From contig NZ_KI421500.1 of the NCBI RefSeq assembly GCF_000473145.1, positions 3,373,725-3,437,724 of the forward strand: a stretch of DNA of 64,000 bases. The letters run 5' to 3'. Position 1 is the first letter of the stretch, and the number at the start of each line of letters is the position of its first letter. The translations under genes and the position numbers were made by a program. The notes under the pieces were generated by a model. It saw nothing but the letters and a program-made list of their open reading frames with translations, did not search any database and was not told the origin of the DNA. Origin of the DNA: Leisingera daeponensis DSM 23529. GTDB lineage: Bacteria > Pseudomonadota > Alphaproteobacteria > Rhodobacterales > Rhodobacteraceae. Below, piece by piece: positions 51,581-58,217 of the stretch.

Positions 51581-51904
51581 TTAGGCGCCGTTGCCGTTGG
51601 GCGTGCCGGGCAGGGCGGCTTCGGACGTCAGAAGCCTGCTGAGCGTTTCCAGCGAGCCGTCGGTCGCCAGCGTTGCGATCAGGTCAGCGACCCGCGCCTG
51701 GGTCCTGCCGATGGCATCGGCGGCAGCGTCGAGCTCTTCCAGGTCCTGGCCGGCGGTGCTGCTGTTCTGGCGGTGCGCGCGCTCCAGCTCTTCGGAGGCG
51801 GCTTCAAAGGCTTCGCGCGCCCGGGCATAGTCCTGGGCTGCCGCGATCACGGCCCGAATGCGTTCCGCCTGCGTTTCAGGAAGGGGCGCAGGGCTGGCGT
51901 TCAT
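51581..51904 (-). CDS. Small coiled-coil hypothetical protein
   Basis: A 107-residue soluble protein of unknown family. Residues 12-90 are almost entirely helical, with heptad-like Leu/Ala/Ile spacing (AERIRAVIAAAQDYARAREAFEAASEELE; LDAAADAIGRTQARVADLIATL). GGAGA precedes the ATG by 9-10 bases. It is 22 bases downstream of a 35-codon ORF on the same strand and would share its promoter, which is covered by a repressor site. No homolog is recognised by eye. Confidence 0.65.
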   Translation of the reverse strand: MNASPAPLPETQAERIRAVIAAAQDYARAREAFEAASEELERAHRQNSSTAGQDLEELDAAADAIGRTQARVADLIATLATDGSLETLSRLLTSEAALPGTPNGNGA

Positions 51905-51926
51905 GTGAAAAAATCTCCAAGCGTTA

Positions 51927-52034
51927 TCAAAAAGGGCCGGGCAGCGTGCCGCGGCTGACGGGGCCGGCGGCCGCCATCAGGACGGCAGGGCCGTGCGGCC
52001 CGCCGCGCCGGGAATTTGGGATTCTGAATGTCAT
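51927..52034 (-). CDS. 35-codon small ORF under XRE operator control
   Basis: A 35-residue basic peptide rich in Gly, Pro and Arg (begins MTFRIPNSRRGG, ends GTLPGPF) with no signal peptide. GGAGG lies 5 bases before its ATG, one of the best ribosome sites in the region. A sigma-70-like promoter reads into it: TTTACA (52093 area), 18 bases, TATATT inside operator O1. It would be co-transcribed with the coiled-coil gene. It is too short to judge by codon use, but signal, spacing and position agree. Confidence 0.5.
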   Translation of the reverse strand: MTFRIPNSRRGGPHGPAVLMAAAGPVSRGTLPGPF

Positions 52035-52059
52035 CGCGTCCTCCGGCGCTTCGGTGCGG

Positions 52060-52075
52060 TAGAAATATAGTTCTA
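52060..52075. promoter_or_regulatory. XRE operator O1, upstream of the small ORF
   Basis: TAGAAATATAGTTCTA is a near-palindrome matching the 16-bp consensus TAGAACTATAGTTCTA at 15 of 16 positions. On the minus strand it contains the -10 (TATATT) of the small-ORF promoter, so a repressor bound here would block that promoter. Its centre is 84 bp from O2. Confidence 0.78.
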
Positions 52076-52143
52076 TCAGCAGGCGGGTGTAAATCGGTTT
52101 CTGAGGGGCGCATTTCAAATACCTGCTCTGGATGAGTTGGGTA

Positions 52144-52180
52144 TAGATGTATAATTCTATTTGCAGGAACTATAGTTCTG
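52144..52180. promoter_or_regulatory. XRE operators O2 and O3, at the repressor start
   Basis: TAGATGTATAATTCTA (52144-52159) and AGGAACTATAGTTCTG (52165-52180) match the same consensus with 3 changes each. Their centres are 21 bp apart. O3 contains a perfect 12-bp palindrome and a -10-like TATAGT (52171-52176) that would start transcription at about 52183, at the ATG itself; O2 contains TATAAT. This is a typical autoregulated, possibly leaderless, repressor promoter. Confidence 0.78.
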
Positions 52181-52183
52181 TGT

Positions 52184-52540
52184 ATGCTGCTCGGCATGAC
52201 AAGACACGAAGAAAATAGGCGACTCTCCGCGGATGAGGGGGTGGAACTTTGGCGGCAGCGCCTGCGTCAGGCGCTGGACATCCGGGGGCTGGATTATGAT
52301 GAGGTGTCTGAGGCGGCAGGCAATAACCCGGAATACGTCAGCAAGGTGCTGAATGGCCGCTTTAACCCGACAGTTGCCCGGATCATCCGGATTTGCGAGG
52401 TCGCAAATATAGATATGGCTTATCTTTTCTCGGATGAGCCGAATGCGGATGACCGCAGCGTTCTGGACAAGGCAGCGGATCTTTCCGAAGACGACGCGAA
52501 ACTAGTTAACCGGCTCATCAGCAGCGCCCGCGCGCGCTGA
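52184..52540 (+). CDS. XRE-family helix-turn-helix repressor
   Basis: A 118-residue small regulator with a Cro/CI-type helix-turn-helix around residues 25-70: RQALDIRGLDYDEVSEAAGN, then NPEYVSKVLNGRFNPTVARI. The C-terminal 40 residues are helical and acidic and probably dimerise the protein. Two starts, 52184 and 52196, are possible; neither has a Shine-Dalgarno, and a leaderless transcript is likely. Three operator copies surround its 5' end. It resembles phage or plasmid repressors, yet no other phage gene is present. Confidence 0.85.
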   Translation: MLLGMTRHEENRRLSADEGVELWRQRLRQALDIRGLDYDEVSEAAGNNPEYVSKVLNGRFNPTVARIIRICEVANIDMAYLFSDEPNADDRSVLDKAADLSEDDAKLVNRLISSARAR

Positions 52541-52663
52541 TTCTATCCTTTCTACAATACGCTCGAACAGGTGGGTTCCTTGGTGGGGGCTTTCCTGGTT
52601 GGCCTTGGCGACCGTGCGCAGCAGCGCTTCAAGGGTCGCCGCGGTGATTTTCTCTCTTTGCAT
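52502..52663 (-). CDS. 53-codon antisense small ORF between XRE gene and luxR
   Basis: A minus-strand frame of 53 codons opens at ATG 52663 and closes at TAG 52504-52502, overlapping the last 39 bases of the XRE gene on the opposite strand. The peptide is helical and charged (MQREKITAATLEALLRTVAK...HLFERIVERIESA), with sensible composition for a small regulator or adaptor. The upstream GGGCTGGACT is a weak ribosome site. Without conservation data the call is tentative. Confidence 0.4.
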   Translation of the reverse strand: MQREKITAATLEALLRTVAKANQESPHQGTHLFERIVERIESARAGAADEPVN

Positions 52664-52684
52664 AGTCCAGCCCAGGTTTAAAAT

Positions 52685-52700
52685 TTATCATTTGTGATAA
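52685..52700. promoter_or_regulatory. TTATCA-TTTG-TGATAA dyad upstream of luxR
   Basis: A perfect 6-bp inverted repeat with a 4-base centre lies 56 bases before the luxR start, in an AT-rich stretch. It may be the binding site of a regulator of luxR or the start of its promoter. It does not look like a lux box and is not related to the XRE operators. Confidence 0.55.
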
Positions 52701-52755
52701 TCGCTTTTTGCGGTATCGTAATATTTGGTTGCATACTATGCGTGTGGATTACAAT

Positions 52756-53373
52756 ATGAGAAGTGATATTCGCGGCATTCTTTTAAGGTCGCTGGATAAA
52801 ATCTCGGAGAGCGGCTATTCCATTGGGGTGGGCTTTGACGGGGTCGAGCCGGTGTTTGTCCACAGCACCTACGCGCAGCGGTGGGTGGACCGCTATGTCG
52901 ATCAGGCCTACCTGCTTGTCGATCCGACCATCCAGTTCGGGCTGAGCAGCACAGGCTGGGTGACCTGGAAGGAGCTGGAGCGGCTGTTTCCGTCTTCTAA
53001 ACACTTCTTCGAGGATGCCGCGAAATACGGTCTGGTTCACGGCAACACCTTGGCGATCAGCGCTGACGGGCGGGTCTCCGTGCTCAGCTGTTCTGGCCCC
53101 GAATGGAGCGACGAGGAATTGCGGATCGCCCGCGCCGCGCTCTATGCCCTGCACGCCTTGGAGTATGAGCCGTCGCATTCCATCACCCTTACGGCTCCCG
53201 TTAAAGATGTGCTGCGGATGATGTGCAACGGCTGCAAAGATCAGGAAATCGCGGAGAATTTGGGCGTCAAACTGGAAACGGTCAGGGCGCGGCGGCGGAC
53301 GGCGATGCAAGCTCTGGACGCAAAAACAAGCGCTCAGCTCATATCACAAGTAATAAAATTCGGACTGATCTGA
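52756..53373 (+). CDS. LuxR family quorum-sensing regulator
   Basis: A 205-residue LuxR protein. The autoinducer-binding domain shows the Trp-Tyr-Asp set in WVDRYVDQAYLLVDPTIQFG and GWVTWKELERLF. The C-terminal LuxR helix-turn-helix is VLRMMCNGCKDQEIAENLGV, then KLETVRARRRTAMQAL. The start at 52756 is chosen for GTGGA upstream; ATG 52738 is possible. luxI follows 61 bases downstream in the same direction, the usual cognate arrangement. No lux box was seen upstream of luxI. Confidence 0.9.
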   Translation: MRSDIRGILLRSLDKISESGYSIGVGFDGVEPVFVHSTYAQRWVDRYVDQAYLLVDPTIQFGLSSTGWVTWKELERLFPSSKHFFEDAAKYGLVHGNTLAISADGRVSVLSCSGPEWSDEELRIARAALYALHALEYEPSHSITLTAPVKDVLRMMCNGCKDQEIAENLGVKLETVRARRRTAMQALDAKTSAQLISQVIKFGLI

Positions 53374-53434
53374 CACTTCAGGATTTCAAACGGCTTGGAC
53401 CCTTCGATCATGGCGCTGCAACAAGGAGAGCGCC

Positions 53435-54100
53435 ATGCATCTACATATCTTTTCTTACGAGCAGCGGTCCGGTTTCAACGCGGCATATCAGGGGTTTCTT
53501 GCCCTGCGCAAGCAGAAGCTGGTGGATGAACTGGGCTGGGGCCTGGACCACGACGGAACCTTCGAGCAGGACCAGTACGACCGGCCGGGGGCAGTTTACT
53601 CGATTGTCACGCAGCGCGGCCGGGTCGTCGCCGGGGCGCGTGCCGCGTCCTGCGGCGGCAGCGACGGCTATTGGAGCTACATGCTGAAGGATGCCAGGGA
53701 CGGCAAGATCCAGGGCATACCGGGCGGCCTGCTGAGCGCCTACCCGGAGACCGGGAGGACCTGGGAATGCACCCGCTTTGTCATGGATGAAACCCTGGCG
53801 GACAGCGCGCAGCCGTCCATCGAGACCAAGCTGGTCGTCGCGGGCCTGTGCCAGGCGGCCTTCAGCCTTGGCGCCTCGGAAATGATGTCGCTGTCGCCGC
53901 GCAGCCTGGGGCTGCTGCTGAGGCGGTTTGGGTATTCCGTGCGCAGGGAGGCGGCCCGCTATATTTGCGAGGATGACGGGCGGGAGTACCGGTCGTTCCT
54001 GATGGCCTGCGACCCCGCGGTGAACCGGGATCTGGCCGCGTTCCATATGTCGCCGATGTCGCAATTCGCTCCGCTGCATGAGCTGCAGGGGGCCGCGTAA
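53435..54100 (+). CDS. Acyl-homoserine lactone synthase (LuxI family)
   Basis: A 221-residue LuxI-type synthase that makes an acyl-homoserine lactone from S-adenosylmethionine and an acyl donor. Conserved positions are Arg25, Trp35, Asp46, Asp49 and Arg69, then Glu111 and Arg114 in TWECTRF. The C-terminal half has the acyl-chain pocket and differs strongly between species, so the signal length cannot be predicted. GGAGAG lies 6 bases before the ATG. A strong hairpin ends the luxR-luxI unit. Confidence 0.94.
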   Translation: MHLHIFSYEQRSGFNAAYQGFLALRKQKLVDELGWGLDHDGTFEQDQYDRPGAVYSIVTQRGRVVAGARAASCGGSDGYWSYMLKDARDGKIQGIPGGLLSAYPETGRTWECTRFVMDETLADSAQPSIETKLVVAGLCQAAFSLGASEMMSLSPRSLGLLLRRFGYSVRREAARYICEDDGREYRSFLMACDPAVNRDLAAFHMSPMSQFAPLHELQGAA

Positions 54101-54109
54101 CGTCATGAT

Positions 54110-54143
54110 GCGGTTCAGGCTCCCTTGAGGGGAGCCTGAACCG
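54110..54143. terminator. Bidirectional terminator between luxI and tctA
   Basis: A perfect 15-bp stem (54110-54124 with 54129-54143) with a TTGA loop is 10 bases after the luxI stop. It sits between converging genes and should end both transcripts. Confidence 0.82.
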
Positions 54144-54201
54144 CCCTGACCCGCCTGGCCGTGCAGCCGGGTAGGGCAGGCAGGGGCTATGCCGGCCGGG
54201 A

Positions 54202-55719
54202 TCAGTCCGCGTCGGCGGCGCCTCCGGCCCGCAGCCGGGCGCGCCGGGCACGGTAGCTGGGCAGAACCACCAGGATCAGGGCCAGGCCCAGCAGGCCCAG
54301 GGTCATCGGCCGCTCCAGGATGAACCCCAGCCCGTCATAGAGCTGCATCGAGCGGGCGAAGTTGTCCTCCAGCATCCGTCCCAGGATGAAGCCGATCAGC
54401 AGCGGTGCCAGCGGATAGTCCGCAAACCGCAGCACCGTCGCGCAGATGCCCAGGCCGACCAGGATCAGCAGCTCTGTGGCGTTGTTCTGGCCGATGTAGG
54501 CCCCCATCAGCGTGAAGAACAGGATGAAGGGGATCAGGTAGTTGCGCGGCACTGCCAGCACCTTGGCGATGTAGGGGATCAGCGGCAGGTTCAGGATCAA
54601 CAGGATCAGGTTGCCGAGGTACATCGAAATGATCACCGCCCAGAAAATCTGCGGCTCATCCACCATCAGCCGCGGCCCGGGCGAGACGTTCAGCGCAATC
54701 AGCGCCCCGAGCAGGATCGCGGTGGTGCCGGAGCCGGGGATGCCCAGCGTCAGGAGCGGCACAAAGGAGCCGGTGCAGGCGGCGTTGTTGGCGCTTTCCG
54801 GCGCGGCGAGGCCTTTGAGTGAGCCCTTGCCGAACTGCTCCTGCTCTTCCTTCGGGGCAATGTTGCGCTCCACCGCGTAGCCGAGGAAGGACGCAATGGT
54901 GGCCCCGGCACCGGGCAGCACACCGATCAGAAAGCCCTGGATCGACTGGCGGCCGATCACCGGGGCGATGGCCTTGGCCTCAGCCTTGGTGATGCGCAGA
55001 TCCTTGATCTCGCCGCTGCCGCTGCCGGAGCTGGAACGGGAGGGGTCCAGCACCAGGTACATCGCCTCGGGCAGGGCGAACATCGCCATTGCCAGGGTGA
55101 TGAAGCCAAAGCCCGACTGCAGGTCCATGATGCCCATGGTAAAGCGCGGCATGTTGAACAGCGCGCCTTCGCCCACCGTCGCCATGATCAGCCCCAGAAG
55201 CGTCATCAGGAGCGCCTTGCCGACCTGGCCGGATCCGGCGAAGGCGGCGATCGCCGACAGGCCCACGACCATCAGCGCGAAATATTCGGCTGAGTGGAAC
55301 AGCAGCGCCACGGTCGCCAGCGCGGGGGCGAAGATCATCAGCAGGACCGCCCCGATGCTGCCGCCCGAGAAGGATGCGATGGCCGCCACCGTCAGCGCCT
55401 TGCCGGCTTTGCCCTGCCGCGCCAGCGGATAGCCGTCGAAACTGGTCGCCACGGTGGAGGCCACGCCGGGCGCGTTGATCAGGATCGAGGAAGTGGAGCC
55501 GCCGAAGATCGCGCCGTAATAAACACCGGCCAGCAGGATCAGCGCGGCGGAGGGATCGCCGATGGAGATCGCGACCGGGATCATGATGGCGATGATCGAC
55601 ATCGGCCCCAGCCCCGGCAGCATGCCGATGAAAGTGCCGATCAGGCAGCCGCCGATGACCATCAGAAGATTGGTGAGGGAAAAGGCTGTTGCCAGCCCGA
55701 CCATGATGCCTTCGAGCAT
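54202..55719 (-). CDS. tctA: Tripartite tricarboxylate transporter, large permease TctA
   Basis: A 505-residue membrane protein with about 12 helices and TctA signatures: GTFIGMLPGLGPMSIIAIMIP, GGSTSSILINAPGVASTVATSFDG, and a second copy of the pattern, IGVLPGAGATIASFLGYAVE. It is the main channel of a citrate- or other carboxylate-transporting TTT system. It is 1 base after tctB. The ligand depends on the binding protein; citrate is the family archetype, but many TTT systems carry other acids. Confidence 0.94.
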   Translation of the reverse strand: MLEGIMVGLATAFSLTNLLMVIGGCLIGTFIGMLPGLGPMSIIAIMIPVAISIGDPSAALILLAGVYYGAIFGGSTSSILINAPGVASTVATSFDGYPLARQGKAGKALTVAAIASFSGGSIGAVLLMIFAPALATVALLFHSAEYFALMVVGLSAIAAFAGSGQVGKALLMTLLGLIMATVGEGALFNMPRFTMGIMDLQSGFGFITLAMAMFALPEAMYLVLDPSRSSSGSGSGEIKDLRITKAEAKAIAPVIGRQSIQGFLIGVLPGAGATIASFLGYAVERNIAPKEEQEQFGKGSLKGLAAPESANNAACTGSFVPLLTLGIPGSGTTAILLGALIALNVSPGPRLMVDEPQIFWAVIISMYLGNLILLILNLPLIPYIAKVLAVPRNYLIPFILFFTLMGAYIGQNNATELLILVGLGICATVLRFADYPLAPLLIGFILGRMLEDNFARSMQLYDGLGFILERPMTLGLLGLALILVVLPSYRARRARLRAGGAADAD

Positions 55720-55720
55720 G

Positions 55721-56215
55721 TCAGCCTCCGTTTGTCAGAAATGCGGGCCAGGGGCTCAGGAAAATCCCAAGCACCTGCTGCACCAGATACCAGACCACGC
55801 CGGCCGCCCCGGCGGTGACCGGCAGCAGGATGTGCAGCTTGCGCTCGCCCAGCACCCAGGCGCCGGCAACCAGAAAGCCCACGGTCGCTGGCAGGAAGCC
55901 CGCGGGCCGCAGCAGCAGCGCGTAGGCCGCCATCAGCCCCAGCAGCGCCAGCGCCTGGCCCAGCTTGTACTCCGTCAGGCGGCGGTAGTTGATGTCCATC
56001 GGTTTCGGATCGTCGGCGCCTTTTTCAAACCCCAGCAGCACAAAGAGCGCGGCCAGAACGGCCATCACCGACAGCACCTTGGGAAAGGTGCTGGGCCAGA
56101 CCGGGTTGCGTTTCATGAACGGCGGCAGGGCGGCGTCCATGGTGAAGAAAGCCGCATAGCCATAGGCGAGGCAGATCATCAGGATGACCAGGGCAATCCA
56201 GCGGTCGAGTGCCAT
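55721..56215 (-). CDS. tctB: Tripartite tricarboxylate transporter, small permease TctB
   Basis: A 164-residue protein with four membrane helices, the small TctB subunit, with conserved RPAGFLPATVGFLVAGAWVLGE. The start at 56215 has GGAGGAG upstream; a longer frame to 56365 is not used. It is the middle gene of tctC-tctB-tctA. A 237-base gap with a long inverted repeat separates it from tctC. Confidence 0.88.
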   Translation of the reverse strand: MALDRWIALVILMICLAYGYAAFFTMDAALPPFMKRNPVWPSTFPKVLSVMAVLAALFVLLGFEKGADDPKPMDINYRRLTEYKLGQALALLGLMAAYALLLRPAGFLPATVGFLVAGAWVLGERKLHILLPVTAGAAGVVWYLVQQVLGIFLSPWPAFLTNGG

Positions 56216-56283
56216 ATGCTCCTCCGGTATTGTGAAGGTATTGAAGGAAAAGGGGCGCTGCCCCCGCCGCGCGCTGCGCGGCT

Positions 56284-56440
56284 CCCCGGGATATTTGCGG
56301 CCAGAAGAAAGGCCGTGCTCTGCGCTTTGACGACAGGGTGCGGGCCCGGGGGGCGGAACCGGCACTCTGCGATCGGCGGCGCAGGGGCGGGCTTCTTCTG
56401 GCTGGAAATATCCTGGGGGTGCGGGGGCAAAGCCCCCGCG
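56284..56440. repeat. Long inverted repeat and hairpin between tctC and tctB
   Basis: Arms at 56284-56309 and 56393-56417 share a core GGATATTT-x3-GCCAGAAGAA in inverted orientation, separated by an 83-base GC-rich loop. A second hairpin, GCGGGGGC-AAA-GCCCCCGC (56421-56439), follows. It lies inside the operon between tctC and tctB and may lower expression of the permease genes relative to the binding protein. The motif style resembles the repeat at 39074-39133. Confidence 0.7.
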
Positions 56441-56452
56441 GTTGCGCAGGGT

Positions 56453-57436
56453 TCAGAGGAAACCGAGCTTTTTCATCAGATCGCCGATGGCCTGTTCCTG
56501 GTTCTCCAGGAAGGCGCGGAAATCATCGCCGGAATTATGGATGTTGACCCAGCCGTTGCGGGCGCGGACCTCTTCCCATTCCGGGGTATCGTACATCTTG
56601 GCCAGCGCGTCCTGGTAGGCGGCCAGCTTGTCCTCGGGCAGGCCGGGGGCCCCGAAAAATCCGCGCCAGTTCACGAAGGTGGTGTCGAGCCCCTGTTCCT
56701 TCATCGTCGGCGCATCCGGATAGCTGTCCACGCGCGCATCGGCAGTGACGCCGATGATCTTCACCTCGCCTGCATCGGCCAGGTCGATGGCTTCGGAGAA
56801 TCCGGTGCTGAGCGCCGCGATCTCGCCCGACAGCAGTGCGGCCATGGCCTTGCCGCCGGCGTCATAGGGGATGTATTTGAAGGCCGTCGGGTCCTCGCCC
56901 GCGGCCTCCATCACCATCGCCGCAACCAGGTGGTCCATGCCCCCCGGAACCGAACCGCCGCCCACCGCAGTGCCGCGCGGGTCGGCCCTGTAGGCGGCCA
57001 GCAGGTCCTCCATCGAATTGATCGGGCTGTCCTTGCCCACCACGATGGCCGCATAGTCGCCGATGGTGCCTGCCACCAGGGTCAGATCGCGGAAGTTCTG
57101 CGGGAACACACCGGTGAGCGAGCGGATCACGATCGGGGTGGAATTCACCATCAGCGTGCCGTGCTGGCTGGCGGCGTTTTCGATCAGGTAGCCGATCGCC
57201 TTGCCGCCGCCGCCGCCGGACATGTTTTCGTAAGACACCTTGCCCACCAGCCCGGCCTCCGTCAGCGCTTCGCCGGTGCCGCGGGCGGTGCCGTCCCAGC
57301 CGCCGCCTGCGCCGCCGGGGATCAGGAAGTGGATGCTGTCGACCACCTGCTCGCCGGCCCAGGACGGGCTGGCAAACGCCAGTGCTGCCGCTGTTGCCGC
57401 CAGCGCTGCGCGGCGGGTCAGGGTCCATTTGTTCAT
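56453..57436 (-). CDS. tctC: Tripartite tricarboxylate transporter binding protein TctC
   Basis: A 327-residue periplasmic binding protein with a signal peptide (residues about 1-27, ending SWAGEQV). The Bug/TctC fold is shown by IHFLIPGGAGGGWDGTAR, YENMSGGGGGKAIG and ATFVNWRGFFGAPGL. It delivers a carboxylate to TctAB. It is the first gene of the operon and is divergent from tctDE (115 bases). The ligand is not identified. Confidence 0.93.
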   Translation of the reverse strand: MNKWTLTRRAALAATAAALAFASPSWAGEQVVDSIHFLIPGGAGGGWDGTARGTGEALTEAGLVGKVSYENMSGGGGGKAIGYLIENAASQHGTLMVNSTPIVIRSLTGVFPQNFRDLTLVAGTIGDYAAIVVGKDSPINSMEDLLAAYRADPRGTAVGGGSVPGGMDHLVAAMVMEAAGEDPTAFKYIPYDAGGKAMAALLSGEIAALSTGFSEAIDLADAGEVKIIGVTADARVDSYPDAPTMKEQGLDTTFVNWRGFFGAPGLPEDKLAAYQDALAKMYDTPEWEEVRARNGWVNIHNSGDDFRAFLENQEQAIGDLMKKLGFL

Positions 57437-57551
57437 GTTGTCCTCCCATTTGACAAATCGCGGTCAAGCCGCTCATGACTGAAAGAAGCACAGCAAGCTG
57501 ACACAAACCTGTCACGGGGCCGACAAGGCCGATTGGGAAGGAGCGGCGCCG

Positions 57552-58217
57552 ATGCGCTTCCTGCTGGTTGAAGACAATGAAAGCCTGGCAAAGGCGATCC
57601 TGGACCGGCTGCGGCTGGACGGGCATGTTGCGGACCACGCGCCGGATGTGAGCACCGCCTCTGCATTTTCCGGCACCACGGATTACGATTTGATTTTGCT
57701 GGATATTATGCTGCCGGACGGGGACGGGCGCAGCTTCCTGAAGGCGCACCGGGAGAACCGGAAGGAAACCCCTGTTATTGTTCTCACGGCCCGCTCCGAG
57801 GTGTCTGACCGGGTTGGGATGCTGGACCTCGGCGCCGACGATTATATCACTAAGCCGTTTGATTTTTCTGAGCTTGAGGCACGCTGCCGGGCGGTCTTGC
57901 GGCGGCGGGGCGGCGGCAGTTCCAACCTGCGGCGATTCGGAAACCTGCAGTTCGATCCGATGGCGGGAACCCTGTCCGCCGGCGGCAGGACCGTCGCGCT
58001 GCGCAACCGGGAACTGCGGCTGCTGGAGGTGTTTCTGAACGCGCCGGAGCGGATTTTTTCCAAACCGAATCTGGTCGACCGGCTGTTTTCCTATGACGAG
58101 GAGGGGTCGGAAAATGCCATCGAGGTCTATGTCGCCCGGCTGCGCAAGCATCTGGCCGGCTCCGGCGTGCAGATCACCACGGTGCGCGGCCTGGGCTACC
58201 GGCTGAGCCTGGAATGA
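57552..58217 (+). CDS. tctD: TctD response regulator (OmpR family)
   Basis: A 221-residue OmpR-type regulator: receiver with acidic VEDNE, phosphorylated Asp in LILLDIMLPDGDG, Thr in VLTARS, Lys in YITKPFDFSE. The C-terminal winged helix shows ENAIEVYVARLRKHL and the family ending GLGYRLSLE. It is divergent from tctCBA and would activate it. It overlaps the kinase gene by 4 bases. Confidence 0.93.
   Translation: MRFLLVEDNESLAKAILDRLRLDGHVADHAPDVSTASAFSGTTDYDLILLDIMLPDGDGRSFLKAHRENRKETPVIVLTARSEVSDRVGMLDLGADDYITKPFDFSELEARCRAVLRRRGGGSSNLRRFGNLQFDPMAGTLSAGGRTVALRNRELRLLEVFLNAPERIFSKPNLVDRLFSYDEEGSENAIEVYVARLRKHLAGSGVQITTVRGLGYRLSLE

Noticed and set aside
51581..52540. Prophage remnant
   Set aside because: The XRE repressor and operators look phage-like, but no integrase, structural, lysis or replication gene and no attachment repeats are seen.
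55562..57478. 638-codon open frame on the plus strand
   Set aside because: Antisense to tctA 5' end, tctB and tctC; no recognisable domain and an unrealistic composition.
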